Below, piece after piece: positions 50,945 through 59,888 of a DNA stretch of 63,146 bases. This stretch comes from Aedoeadaptatus coxii (GTDB lineage Bacteria > Bacillota > Clostridia > Tissierellales > Peptoniphilaceae). The translations under genes and the position numbers were made by a program. Below the pieces are notes generated by a model, which ran no database searches, was not told the DNA's origin, and saw only the letters and a list, made by a program, of their open reading frames with translations. The stretch is taken from NCBI RefSeq assembly GCF_903819215.1, contig NZ_CAIJCT010000004.1; one strand, given 5' to 3'. Each line of letters starts with the position of its first letter. Position 1 is the stretch's first letter.

Positions 50945-53650
50945 ATGGATTGGTATCAAATGACCCCGGGCGAAGCGGTCGCCAAATTGGAAAGCGACAA
51001 CCGCAAAGGGCTTTCCCAAGAAGAAGCTGAGCGCCGCTTATCGGAACACGGGACAAACGAATTACAGGAAGAAGAGAAAAAGCCGCTGGCGAAAAAACTG
51101 GCGGAGCAATTTTTAGATCCCATGATCATTATTTTGCTCATCGCCGCCGTTATTTCCGGCATGGTGGGAGAAGCGGTAGATTCCGTCATCATCCTCGTCA
51201 TCGTCATCGTCAACGCGCTGTTAAGTATATTCCAAGAGGGCAAAGCGGAAGAAGCCATTGCCGCTCTTAAAAAAATGAGTTCGCCTACGGTAAAAGTTAT
51301 TCGCGGCGGCGTGTCCAAAGAAATTAACTCCGCCCACGTGGTGCCCGGCGACATCGTCTTGTTGGAAACCGGCGACATCGTGCCGGCGGATCTGCGCTTG
51401 TTGGAAAGCACCAATTTAAAAATCGACGAATCCTCCTTAACGGGAGAATCCGTCGCCGTAGAAAAACACGCCGAAGAAAAACCGGAAGAAGAAGTAGGCA
51501 TCGGCGACCGCCTGAACGTCGCCTATTCCGCCTCTATCGTAACCTACGGACGGGGCAGAGGCATCGTCACCGCCACAGGGGAAGACACGGAAATCGGCAA
51601 AATCGCCACCTCCCTTTCCACCATGGAAGACGAGCAGACCCCCCTTCAACGAAAACTGGCGGGCCTTTCCAAGACATTGGGCATATTAGTCGTCGCCGTC
51701 TGCGCCGTGGTCTTCATCGTAGGGAAAATCTACGGCCACGATACACTCAATATGTTTATGACCTCGGTCTCCTTGGCAGTAGCCGCCATACCCGAAGGCC
51801 TTCCTGCCATCGTCACCATCGTCCTTTCCATGGGCATGGGCAATATGGCGAAACGCCACGCCATCGTCAAAAGACTCCTCGCCGTGGAAACCTTGGGTAC
51901 GACGACCTACATTTGCTCCGATAAAACGGGCACCTTGACCCAAAACGAAATGACTGTCACCCACGTTTACGTCGACGGAAAAGTCCTCGACGTCTCCGGC
52001 ACAGGCTACGCGCCCAAAGGGGACATTACCTTTGAAGGCAAACCCGTTACCTTCGACGATATTCACGGGCTGAAGACACTTAGCACCATCGCCACCTTAA
52101 CCAACGACGCCGATTTAAAAGAAGAAAACGGCGCCTACGGCATTATCGGCGACCCGACGGAAGGGGCGCTCATTACCTTCTCCGGCAAACAAGGCATCGA
52201 CGAGAAAAAACTGGAAGAAGAATACCCGAGAGTAGACGAAATTCCCTTCGATTCCGAACGGAAAATGATGTCCACCTTCCACCAAAACTACTTTGAAGAT
52301 AAAACCTCGTCCTTTACAAAAGGCGCGCCGGACGTGGTTTTAAGCCGCTGCAAATACTTCTTAAAAGACGGGGAAGTAGTGGAACTTACGGCAAAAGATC
52401 GGGAAGAAATTTCCGAGCAAAACAACAACTTTGCGAAAAACGCTCTTAGAGTCTTGGCTTACGCCTACAGAAATTACGACGCACTGCCCTCGGAGATTAC
52501 TTCCGACGCCATCGAAAAAGACATGGTCTTCGTCGGGCTCACGGGCATGATCGACCCTGCCCGCCCGGAAGTAAAAGCCGCCATTAAAGAATGCCGCTCC
52601 GCCGGCATCGTTCCCGTTATGATTACGGGAGATTACCTCTTAACGGCGAAAGCCATCGCCGAAGAGCTCGGCATTTTACGAGAAGGCGACCACGCCATGA
52701 TGGGCGAAGAATTAAACGGCAAAAGCCCTGAAGAAATTCGCGAAATCGTCAAGACTACCCGCGTCTTTGCCCGGGTATCCCCCCAAAACAAAGTGCAAAT
52801 CGTAACGGCACTGAAAGAAAACGGCGAAATCACCGCCATGACAGGCGACGGCGTTAACGATGCCCCCGCCATTAAAAAAGCGGACATCGGCATCGCCATG
52901 GGCATTACCGGCACCGACGTGGCGAAAAATACCGCCGACGTCATCTTAACCGACGACAACTTCGCCACCATCGTCCACGCCGTAGAAGAAGGCCGCATCA
53001 TCTATGCGAACATTAAAAAATTCGTCACCTTCCTATTGAGCTGTAACATCGGGGAAGTGCTCGTGGTCTTCCTTTCCATTCTATTGAATCTGCCCACGCC
53101 CTTCCTACCTATACAACTTTTGTGGCTCAACCTCGTCACCGATTCCTTCCCCGCCCTCGCCCTCGGCGTGGAAAAAGGGGAAGAAGAAACCATGCACGAA
53201 CCGCCGAGAGATCCGAAAGAACCGATCCTCGACAAGAGCGTCACCATTACCCTCATCATCCAATCCATCGCCATTACGGCAGCCACCATGGGCGTATACT
53301 ACTACGCGCTGACCACACACGGTACCACAGGCGACGGCCTCATTTATTCCAGAACCATGGCATTCTCCACACTAGTTTTTAGCGAACTGTTCCGCTCCTT
53401 CTCCTCGAGAAGCATCGACGACACACTACTCAAAATGGGATTCTTCACCAACAAACGCCTGAATCAGGCAGTGCTCCTATCCCTATCCTTAGTCCTCGTC
53501 GTATTGTACGTGCCGGCGCTGGAAACAATGTTCCACATGACCGATCTCAATTTCATGGATTGGGCCATCGTATTAATTTCCGCCCTGATACCTTTAGTCA
53601 TCGGCGAAATCCAAAAAGCCCTGCGCTTCGGCAGCCAATCCACCAGATAA
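50945..53650 (+). CDS. P2A-type cation-transporting ATPase, probable Mn2+/Ca2+ exporter
   Basis: A 901-residue P-type ATPase with all core motifs: LTGES in the actuator domain near residue 165, PEGLPA in M4, the phosphorylation site CSDKTGTLTQNE near 325, the KGAPD nucleotide motif and TGDGVNDAPAIKKADIGIAMG near 634. M6 has NLVTDSFPALALGVE. Ten membrane helices are visible. The SERCA/PMR1-like family moves Ca2+ or Mn2+; placement directly behind a Mn2+ riboswitch argues for Mn2+ efflux. AAGGAGGAATT precedes the ATG and overlaps the end of the terminator region. Confidence 0.9.
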   Translation: MDWYQMTPGEAVAKLESDNRKGLSQEEAERRLSEHGTNELQEEEKKPLAKKLAEQFLDPMIIILLIAAVISGMVGEAVDSVIILVIVIVNALLSIFQEGKAEEAIAALKKMSSPTVKVIRGGVSKEINSAHVVPGDIVLLETGDIVPADLRLLESTNLKIDESSLTGESVAVEKHAEEKPEEEVGIGDRLNVAYSASIVTYGRGRGIVTATGEDTEIGKIATSLSTMEDEQTPLQRKLAGLSKTLGILVVAVCAVVFIVGKIYGHDTLNMFMTSVSLAVAAIPEGLPAIVTIVLSMGMGNMAKRHAIVKRLLAVETLGTTTYICSDKTGTLTQNEMTVTHVYVDGKVLDVSGTGYAPKGDITFEGKPVTFDDIHGLKTLSTIATLTNDADLKEENGAYGIIGDPTEGALITFSGKQGIDEKKLEEEYPRVDEIPFDSERKMMSTFHQNYFEDKTSSFTKGAPDVVLSRCKYFLKDGEVVELTAKDREEISEQNNNFAKNALRVLAYAYRNYDALPSEITSDAIEKDMVFVGLTGMIDPARPEVKAAIKECRSAGIVPVMITGDYLLTAKAIAEELGILREGDHAMMGEELNGKSPEEIREIVKTTRVFARVSPQNKVQIVTALKENGEITAMTGDGVNDAPAIKKADIGIAMGITGTDVAKNTADVILTDDNFATIVHAVEEGRIIYANIKKFVTFLLSCNIGEVLVVFLSILLNLPTPFLPIQLLWLNLVTDSFPALALGVEKGEEETMHEPPRDPKEPILDKSVTITLIIQSIAITAATMGVYYYALTTHGTTGDGLIYSRTMAFSTLVFSELFRSFSSRSIDDTLLKMGFFTNKRLNQAVLLSLSLVLVVLYVPALETMFHMTDLNFMDWAIVLISALIPLVIGEIQKALRFGSQSTR

Positions 53651-53653
53651 AAT

Positions 53654-53679
53654 GCACCGCCTTCGGGCGGTGTTTTTGC
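53654..53679 (+). terminator. Intrinsic terminator after the P-type ATPase gene
   Basis: GCACCGCC-TTCG-GGCGGTGT with a stable TTCG tetraloop, followed by TTTT. Confidence 0.88.
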
Positions 53680-53688
53680 TTACAACAA

Positions 53689-53717
53689 TTGAGCCGAAAG
53701 GCCATAAATGGTATGAT
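53689..53717 (+). promoter_or_regulatory. Promoter of fni-trxB
   Basis: TTGAGC (53689-53694), 17-bp spacer and TATGAT (53712-53717) with a TGG extended -10, 30 bp before the proposed start. Confidence 0.65.
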
Positions 53718-53747
53718 GAAATCATTAAAGAAAAGGCTGGGATACAA

Positions 53748-54764
53748 GTGAGACAATATAGAAAAAGAGAACATGTAGAAAACTATTTAAAGACGGAACA
53801 CAGAGGCAGCACACTCTTTGAAGACGTGTTTTTGCCCCACAACTCCTTGCCGGAACTGGCGCTCGAAGACATCGACACCACCACGACCTTCCTCGGCAAA
53901 GAGATCGCCTTTCCCCTTATGATTAACGCCATTACCGGCGGCACCGATTTCGCCGAAGCCATTAACGCCGATTTGGCGGAACTGGCCAAGCGGCTCGGAA
54001 TCCCCATGGCCGTCGGCAGCGAAACCATCGCCATGGAAGATGAAGAAGCCATCGAAAGCTTCCGCATCGTCCGCGACATAATGGGCGAGGAGGGCATCGT
54101 CATCGGCAACATGAACGGCAACCTGAGCCCGGAAGGGGCCAAGCGCGCCGTAGACATTATCGGCGCAGACGGATTGCAAATCCATTTAAATCCGGCGCAA
54201 GAACTGGCCATGGATGAAGGCGATCGGGATTTCAGAGGCATAAAAGAGCGCATCGTAGCGGCAAAAGACGCCCTGAATGTGCCCGTCATCGTAAAAGAAG
54301 TAGGCTTCGGCATGGACGCCGACGTCGTGGAAACACTATACGATGCCGGCATACGCTACGTAGACATATCGGGCTTCGGCGGCACCAACTTCTTCGAAGT
54401 GGAAAACCTCCGCTCCTTACGCCGCGACATGACCGATCTTTACGATTGGGGACTTCCCACGGCGTACGCCTTATCGCGTGCCGTCGCCCTCGAGAAAAAA
54501 GATCTGAACATTATCGCATCCGGGGGCATAAAAACCTCCCTCGATCTCGTCAAGAGCCTGGTCATCGGCGCGGACATGTGTGCCATGAGCGGCGAAATCC
54601 TGAAATACGTCCTTCACGGCGGCGTAGATTACGCCGAAGAGTACGTCAGCGAACTCATTTATAAATCCAAAATCATCATGGTCCTCTTGGGATCGAAAGA
54701 CATTCAAAGCTTAAAACACATCCGGTGGCGCGCTACCGGAAGATTATTAGAATTGTTGAGGTAA
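53748..54764 (+). CDS. fni: Type 2 isopentenyl-diphosphate delta-isomerase
   Basis: This FMN- and NADPH-dependent enzyme interconverts IPP and DMAPP and is usual where isoprenoids come from the mevalonate pathway. The N-terminal RKREHVENYL, FPLMINAITGGTDFAEAIN, the GNMNGNLSPEGAKRAVDIIGADGLQIHLNPAQELAMDEGDRDF core, VKEVGFGMD and the FMN phosphate site GGIKTSLDLVKSLVIGAD are all seen. I start at GTG 53748 (about 338 residues); the longer frame upstream covers the terminator and promoter. The ribosome binding site is weak. trxB starts 2 bp after its stop. Confidence 0.9.
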   Translation: MRQYRKREHVENYLKTEHRGSTLFEDVFLPHNSLPELALEDIDTTTTFLGKEIAFPLMINAITGGTDFAEAINADLAELAKRLGIPMAVGSETIAMEDEEAIESFRIVRDIMGEEGIVIGNMNGNLSPEGAKRAVDIIGADGLQIHLNPAQELAMDEGDRDFRGIKERIVAAKDALNVPVIVKEVGFGMDADVVETLYDAGIRYVDISGFGGTNFFEVENLRSLRRDMTDLYDWGLPTAYALSRAVALEKKDLNIIASGGIKTSLDLVKSLVIGADMCAMSGEILKYVLHGGVDYAEEYVSELIYKSKIIMVLLGSKDIQSLKHIRWRATGRLLELLR

Positions 54765-54766
54765 CT

Positions 54767-55690
54767 ATGTACGACGTGATCATTATCGGTGGCGGGCCGG
54801 CGGGGCTTACTGCCGCCATTTACACGAGCCGCGCCCATCTTTCCACCCTCATCCTTGAGCCCCAACTCGAAGGGGGGCAAATGGCGCAAACATTAAGCGT
54901 GGAAAACTACCCCGGCGTATTGGAAGGGGACACGGGCATGGCCATCGGCATGCGTATGAAAAAACAAGCCACCACCTTCGGCGCCGAAATCAAAAAAGAA
55001 CGGGTCGAAAAAATCAGCGTGGCGGGGAACGAGAAAATCGTCGCCACATCAAAAGAAGAATACCGCGCCAAATACGTTATCGTCGCCACAGGTTCCAAGC
55101 CCAATCAACTGGGCGTGCCCGGCGAAGCGGAATTCGTCTCCCGCGGCGTCAGCTACTGCGCCACCTGCGACGGCGCCTTTTACGGCAATGGCGAAGTCTA
55201 CGTAATCGGCGGCGGCAACAGCGCCGTGGAAGAAGCACTTTACCTCGCCAACCTCGGCGCGAAAGTCCATATCGTGCACAGAAGAGGGGAACTCCGGGCG
55301 GAAAGCTTTATCGCCGAAGCGGCGAAGAATAACGCCAACATCGTCATCCATTGGCACACTGAGCTAAAAGAAATCAAGGGAGATAAAATGGTAGAGGGCC
55401 TGGTCCTTTACAACAACGAAACCGGAGAAACCACCACCGTGGAAAAAACCGACAAACCCCTGGGTATCTTTATTTACGTCGGGCAACAACCTCAAACCGA
55501 CGTCCTCGCGCCCCTGGTGGAATTAAAACGAGGCTACGTACCCGTGGACGAAAACTGCATGACGGCAACCGACGGCATCTACGCCGCCGGCGACATCGTG
55601 GACAAAAACTTCCGACAAGTCATTACCGCATGCGGCGACGGATGCATTGCCGCCATGGCCGTGGCTGAACGCATCGTGCAATATAAATAA
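54767..55690 (+). CDS. trxB: Thioredoxin reductase
   Basis: This flavoenzyme passes electrons from NADPH to thioredoxin. It has the FAD-binding GGGPAGLTAAIYTSRA near residue 8, the redox-active CATC in SYCATCDGAFY near 131, the NADPH-binding IGGGNSAVEEALYLANLG near 152 and the C-terminal FAD motif TATDGIYAAGDIVDKNFRQVITACGDG. 307 residues. I use ATG 54767 after GTTGAGGTAACT, 2 bp past fni. Thioredoxin itself is not adjacent. Confidence 0.93.
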   Translation: MYDVIIIGGGPAGLTAAIYTSRAHLSTLILEPQLEGGQMAQTLSVENYPGVLEGDTGMAIGMRMKKQATTFGAEIKKERVEKISVAGNEKIVATSKEEYRAKYVIVATGSKPNQLGVPGEAEFVSRGVSYCATCDGAFYGNGEVYVIGGGNSAVEEALYLANLGAKVHIVHRRGELRAESFIAEAAKNNANIVIHWHTELKEIKGDKMVEGLVLYNNETGETTTVEKTDKPLGIFIYVGQQPQTDVLAPLVELKRGYVPVDENCMTATDGIYAAGDIVDKNFRQVITACGDGCIAAMAVAERIVQYK

Positions 55691-55695
55691 GAAAG

Positions 55696-55722
55696 AACCG
55701 ATTCGAAAGAGTCGGTTTTTTA
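55696..55722 (+). terminator. Intrinsic terminator after trxB
   Basis: AACCGA and TCGGTT pair around a 10-base loop, followed by TTTT. Confidence 0.75.
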
Positions 55723-55737
55723 ATGCGCCAAAATGAG

Positions 55738-55790
55738 TAGATTATGTTTTTTTGAATTGGGTTTACACAACCCGTGTAATCTTGTCGCGG
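55738..55790 (+). repeat. Dispersed repeat, copy B
   Basis: TTTTGAAT...ACAACCCGT...CTTGTCGCGGGG in the same order and spacing as the minus-strand copy at 97-150. Again the repeat leads into a GC-rich hairpin and a poly-C/N tract. Confidence 0.55.
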
Positions 55791-55841
55791 GGAAGAGGGA
55801 AAAGGCTCAGAGGCGAAGGCCGCGTTTCCCTCTTCCCCGCG
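55786..55841. repeat. Perfect 17-bp GC-rich hairpin at the gap edge
   Basis: 55786-55802 (CGCGGGGAAGAGGGAAA) is the exact reverse complement of 55825-55841, with a 22-base loop. One arm is all purine after the first bases. The hairpin ends two bases before the N run. Confidence 0.8.
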
Positions 55842-55843
55842 CG

Positions 55844-55941
<98 letters not shown>

Positions 55942-56186
55942 CGCCCCATCTCCCATTCCGGCCGGCTTTTTAATGGGAAGAAAATGCCTGCGGCATTTTC
56001 TCCATCTCATACCACACAAGCGGCAAGAAACACATTTCATTTATTCAAATGAACTTGGAAACAATTTACATCCGAAAGCCGATGCCCGACTCATAATATA
56101 ATTGTTCGCGACACAGCCCAATAGGAATTAAAGGTTGTTAGCCGTTTAAACATCTAAAAAGCGTTAGGGTGGAAAGGAAGGAGGTT

Positions 56187-56237
56187 TTAGGAGGAGGGAA
56201 AGAGGGCGAATCGCAACGCCCTATTCCCTCCTCCTAA
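56187..56237. repeat. Long interrupted purine/pyrimidine hairpin
   Basis: TTAGGAGGAGGGAA (56187-56200) pairs with TTCCCTCCTCCTAA (56224-56237), continuing after a small internal loop with AGGGCG/CGCCCT around an 8-base loop. No T run on either side, so not a normal terminator. From 56238 to 56359 only AT-rich filler with a CTTTTTCT...AGAGAAAAG hairpin is seen. Confidence 0.7.
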
Positions 56238-56359
56238 GTTTCAGAAAAAGACTTTTGAGTGAATCTTTTTCTTTTGAAAGAGAAAAGCCATCTCATATCT
56301 TTTATAAAAACCATTTTTCATTAAGATAGTCCATTTCTTGTAGAAGAAAAATCTTCATC

Positions 56360-56392
56360 AAAAAAAGAAGACCTTTCGATCTTCTTTCTTTT
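56360..56392 (-). terminator. Intrinsic terminator of the ABC exporter operon
   Basis: On the minus strand AGAAGATC-GAAA-GGTCTTCT is followed by seven T residues, just after the last permease gene. Confidence 0.8.
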
Positions 56393-56405
56393 CTTTCCAT
56401 CCATT

Positions 56406-57176
56406 CTATTGTGCCGAAAGTTTGCGCTCGTGGCTGTACACGCTCCGTAGATAGAGAATCACAGATACGATCGCCATAATCACCAAATAGGCGCCGCCGA
56501 TAACGTGAACCATTCGAGCTACCGAGGCGATGGCCGCATCGGGATTAACGGCTCCCGATCCTTTGTAGTAATCCAGGAAATGACCGCTTAAAAAATCTAT
56601 AAACAGACTACTGCCGAAACCGTAAACAAATTGTAGGGCGATATAGAGCAAAATCGGCCCGCCGATGCCGTATCGGCGAAATATCTTTTCACTTCCCACA
56701 CTTACGACAAAGACCCAAGAGCACGCTCCCATTATGATGCTAGTGAGGATGAGCAACACGCCGATGACGTAAACCGAAGGGGGAACCTGTTGAAGATAGG
56801 GCATAAGTTCCGTTTTGACTTCCGTTGAAACTGAGATGTCTCTCAACATTCTCAGATAGACTTCGAACCCTTTCACAAGGATAATCACCAGTTGCCACAG
56901 ATTGACAAGGATAAACCATATGACCCGCCCGCCGACGATCTCTTTCCCCGTAAGGGGTAAGCCGCTGAAAAAGCTGCTGTACTCGCCGTAAAAGCGCTTA
57001 TAATCTCTGTAATATAGCATGAGAGTTGTCACGATAAAGGTCACGTAGATGGCCATAAAGTTAATGACAGGCCCTATTTCGTACGTCAATACGACAGACG
57101 CCAAGAGGGGCAAAATCGCCATGGCAAGCAGTATCCATTTGTCCCGTTTTAAATAGTAGCTTAATAATTTAGACAC
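56406..57176 (-). CDS. ABC exporter membrane subunit (second system)
   Basis: A 256-residue membrane protein with six predicted helices (WILLAMAILPLLASVVLTYEIG, INFMAIYVTFIVTTLMLYY, WFILVNLWQLVIILVKGF and others). It has no catalytic motif. It pairs with the ATPase encoded just upstream, whose end it overlaps by 8 bp. Start is GTG 57176 after GGGAGGTGTACC. Last gene of the five-gene minus-strand operon; the cargo is unknown. Confidence 0.8.
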   Translation of the reverse strand: MSKLLSYYLKRDKWILLAMAILPLLASVVLTYEIGPVINFMAIYVTFIVTTLMLYYRDYKRFYGEYSSFFSGLPLTGKEIVGGRVIWFILVNLWQLVIILVKGFEVYLRMLRDISVSTEVKTELMPYLQQVPPSVYVIGVLLILTSIIMGACSWVFVVSVGSEKIFRRYGIGGPILLYIALQFVYGFGSSLFIDFLSGHFLDYYKGSGAVNPDAAIASVARMVHVIGGAYLVIMAIVSVILYLRSVYSHERKLSAQ

Positions 57177-57864
57177 GGTACACCTCCCTGAAAATCGCTT
57201 CTAAATCCGTGTTGTACTTTTCCCGAAGGGCGTCGGCTTCATCCTGAATCATAACCTTTCCGTCGCCGATCATCACCGCCGTGTCGATAATGGGCTCGAT
57301 ATCGCGCACCATGTGGGTGGATATGATCAGAGTCGCCTCCGGGTCGAAGCCGTCTAAGATGCCGTCCAAAACCCCTTGTTTTGCCGCCGGGTCTACGCCA
57401 CCGATGGGTTCGTCCAGGAGATAAAGTTTCGCTTTTCTCGAAAGGGTAAGGGTGATTTGCAGTTTGTCTCGCATACCCTTGCTCATTTCGCGGATGCGGC
57501 GATCTCTCTCCAACTTAAAGCGTTCCAGCATTTTCCGCGCTTTTTCCTTATCGAAATCGTCGTAAAAATGTTTGTATAGGTCGATGGCATCTTCCGCCGT
57601 TAAATCTTTGGGGAGGGGCAGGTGATCCGGCTGGTAGCTGACGTAGGATTTCGTCAAAGGCCCCGGTCGGTTGCCGAAGACCGCCACGTCGCCTTTATAA
57701 TTCATTTCAAGACCTGCTAAAATTCTTAAAAGCGTGGTCTTTCCGGCGCCGTTGGGCCCAAGCAAGCCGACGATATGCCCTTCGTCCAGCGTCAAATCGA
57801 ATCGATCCAAGACAATATTGCCTCGGTATTCCATGGTGAGATTTTTTATTTCCGTCGCTTTCAT
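57169..57864 (-). CDS. ABC transporter ATP-binding protein (second system, YtrB-like)
   Basis: A 231-residue ABC ATPase with Walker A GPNGAGKTT near residue 37, a signature of the form REMSKGMRDKLQI (a common exporter variant of LSGGQ), and Walker B LYLLDEPIGGVDP. I use ATG 57864 (MKATEIKNLTMEY), one base after the regulator stop; the longer frame overlaps that gene. YtrA-linked exporters respond to wall-active agents in several Firmicutes. Confidence 0.88.
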   Translation of the reverse strand: MKATEIKNLTMEYRGNIVLDRFDLTLDEGHIVGLLGPNGAGKTTLLRILAGLEMNYKGDVAVFGNRPGPLTKSYVSYQPDHLPLPKDLTAEDAIDLYKHFYDDFDKEKARKMLERFKLERDRRIREMSKGMRDKLQITLTLSRKAKLYLLDEPIGGVDPAAKQGVLDGILDGFDPEATLIISTHMVRDIEPIIDTAVMIGDGKVMIQDEADALREKYNTDLEAIFREVYRV

Positions 57865-57865
57865 C

Positions 57866-58228
57866 TTATTCCCCCTTCGTCCAGCGTTTTTCAAGTAGTG
57901 TCATGGCCGTTTCTTTCGTCATGCTTAAATCGTCCGCCACACCGATGAGCGCGTCGCAAGCGTCGAAAAAAGCGTCTTTCGCCAGCGTATCGATGCTCTT
58001 TCTGTTATCGGTGACGTATTTTCCCCGGGTCCTGTCCGTAGCGATCAGCTCCTCTCGCTCCAATTCTTGTAATGCGCGTTGCACCGTGTTCGGATTCACG
58101 CTATAGGTTTTTGCCAAATTTCTTACCGATTCCAGCTTTTCGCCGGGAGCCAATTCTCCCGATGCGATCTGCTTTTTAATTTCTTCATATAATTGCAGAT
58201 AAATGGGCCGATTAGTATCAAATTCCAC
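57866..58228 (-). CDS. YtrA-subfamily GntR regulator
   Basis: A 120-residue regulator with an N-terminal winged helix (IYLQLYEEIKKQIASGELAPGEKLESVRNLAKTYSVNPNTVQRALQELEREELIATDRTRGKYV) and a short C-terminal tail for dimer formation, typical of the YtrA group that represses its own ABC operon. Start is GTG 58228 after AAGGAGGGTATT. It lies in the middle of the operon, between two ABC pairs, and is the likely reader of the direct repeats near 59889-59930. Confidence 0.88.
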   Translation of the reverse strand: MEFDTNRPIYLQLYEEIKKQIASGELAPGEKLESVRNLAKTYSVNPNTVQRALQELEREELIATDRTRGKYVTDNRKSIDTLAKDAFFDACDALIGVADDLSMTKETAMTLLEKRWTKGE

Positions 58229-58242
58229 AATACCCTCCTTTC
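58221..58242 (-). repeat. Duplicated 22-bp translation start region, copy 1
   Basis: The start region of the GntR gene (GAAAGGAGGGTATT plus GTGGAATT) is identical over 22 bp to the start region of the first ABC ATPase gene at 59853-59874. It suggests a duplication or recombination at the heads of two ancestral operons. Confidence 0.8.
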
Positions 58243-58251
58243 GGTTGCCAC

Positions 58252-59004
58252 TTATAGATCGCTTTTTTTAAACTTTCGATTGCCTATTAAGTTAAGACCA
58301 CATACCAGCCCCCAATTTAAAACCATAAATTTTATAAAATCTGTAGTGTCTACGGAAGCTATAAGTTTCCCTAAATAATAGATCGGTATTAGGGTCTGAA
58401 TCATAGGAAACGACTTTAAATACATCATAATCACGTAAAGCAGAATAAACATCCCTACAGATGCATAGGATTTAAAGTACATGCTCAAACACTGCACCAA
58501 GCTTATGATGAGTATATAAAACGAACCGATGCCCACAATGGTCATAAGATCGCTTATCCAATTTGTTCCTGCGAATGTACCGCTTGCAATGTCCATTTTT
58601 GAAAGGAACACATAATAGCAGGCGAGACAAAATAAAACAAATAATAGGGATACGATCCACCAGTAAAAGGTCTGGGCATAAAACTTTGCGTAATAGATTC
58701 TACGCCTTTTATTAACGCGGGTGAGCATCATGGATATACTGCCATTTTCTATTTCTCCTTTTAAAATATTGGCACTGTTAATGGCGAGGAATAGAAAAAT
58801 AATAAACACCATGTAAACTAATGTGTACATATCATTGGCGAAAGTTAAGCCGTTAATAAGTTCCTTACTATTGTACGTAATGATGCCGGAATGGGTGTAG
58901 ACCCCCAAGCTGTAAAATAGCGGTAAAGCAAACATGAAGAGAATCAGGAGATTTTCTTTTCGTTTTAATTGTTTATATATTTCAAATCTTATCAGTTGTG
59001 CCAT
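58252..59004 (-). CDS. ABC exporter membrane subunit (first system, ABC-2 type)
   Basis: A 250-residue membrane protein with about six helices, starting LIRFEIYKQLKRKENLLILFMFALPLFYSLGV, the layout of ABC-2 permeases. It overlaps the end of its ATPase gene by 23 bp. GGAGGGAGAGA precedes the ATG. The substrate is unknown; peptides or lipids are typical for this group. Confidence 0.82.
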   Translation of the reverse strand: MAQLIRFEIYKQLKRKENLLILFMFALPLFYSLGVYTHSGIITYNSKELINGLTFANDMYTLVYMVFIIFLFLAINSANILKGEIENGSISMMLTRVNKRRRIYYAKFYAQTFYWWIVSLLFVLFCLACYYVFLSKMDIASGTFAGTNWISDLMTIVGIGSFYILIISLVQCLSMYFKSYASVGMFILLYVIMMYLKSFPMIQTLIPIYYLGKLIASVDTTDFIKFMVLNWGLVCGLNLIGNRKFKKSDL

Positions 59005-59860
59005 TCTCTCCCTCCTCCAAAAAGCTTTCCAAGGGGTTCATTATCTTTTCGATAGTTCTGATTTTGGTGACACTGCCGATATGCTGTAATTTCTCATGCA
59101 GTTGGTCTTCCGTCACTAATAGTCTATGCTCATCAATTTGTTCCGCGTAGCGACTATCCACTAATGCCGAACACTCCACGTTTAACACAATCGGGCTTTG
59201 TATATGAATGTCCCCGTCGTACCGTTTCACGCCGTCTTTTATGACGACCAATCGATTACAAAGGGATTTCACTTCGTCTAAATTGTGATCCGAAAAGATA
59301 ACCGCCATCTCACGAGTTTTCACCATCTCTCGAATAAAATCCTTTACCATGTTGCGACCGTGAATATCCAATCCCACAAAGGGCTCATCTAGCAACATAA
59401 GAGTGTCTGCGTTTAAGATCGCCTGAGCAAAACCCAATCGCTGCTTCATGCCGAAAGAAAAAGATTTTACTTTCTTATGCTCCGAACCTCTCAGCCCTAC
59501 AATATTTAGAACCCGTTGAATTTCATCTTCCATTTTCTTATGGTTTTGCACGCCGTTTAAAAATAAAACAGCTTCTAAATTTTCATAGGCAGTTAAATAT
59601 GGATAGAATTCAGGATTGACCGACACGCCGAAGTTTTTTCTTCGCTCCGAATCGATTGTCATCTCTTCGCCTTCATAAAATACCTTGCCCTTATTAGGAT
59701 GAATATTTCCGGATAAAATATTGAGCAGGGTAGTCTTTCCGGCACCGTTGATGCCGATCAGGCCCACAATATCTCCTTTTTGAAGGTTCATGGAAAAATC
59801 GAAGAGACCTTTTCCCTCGCCGTAATCCTTCGTTACAGACTGTACCTTTAGCAATTCCAC
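58982..59860 (-). CDS. ABC transporter ATP-binding protein (first system)
   Basis: A 292-residue ABC ATPase with Walker A GINGAGKTT near residue 36, signature SFSFGMKQRLGFAQA, Walker B TLMLLDEPFVGLD and a switch His in VIFSDHNLDEV. The C-terminal ~70 residues extend past the core, as in bacitracin- and lantibiotic-type exporters. Start is GTG 59860. It is the first gene of the five-gene minus-strand operon. Confidence 0.88.
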   Translation of the reverse strand: MELLKVQSVTKDYGEGKGLFDFSMNLQKGDIVGLIGINGAGKTTLLNILSGNIHPNKGKVFYEGEEMTIDSERRKNFGVSVNPEFYPYLTAYENLEAVLFLNGVQNHKKMEDEIQRVLNIVGLRGSEHKKVKSFSFGMKQRLGFAQAILNADTLMLLDEPFVGLDIHGRNMVKDFIREMVKTREMAVIFSDHNLDEVKSLCNRLVVIKDGVKRYDGDIHIQSPIVLNVECSALVDSRYAEQIDEHRLLVTEDQLHEKLQHIGSVTKIRTIEKIMNPLESFLEEGENGTTDKI

Positions 59861-59874
59861 AATACCCTCCTTTC
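59853..59874 (-). repeat. Duplicated 22-bp translation start region, copy 2
   Basis: Identical over 22 bp to 58221-58242; see that entry. It contains the AAGGAGGG site and the GTG start of the first ABC ATPase. Confidence 0.8.
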
Positions 59875-59888
59875 AACTGTGTCACTCC

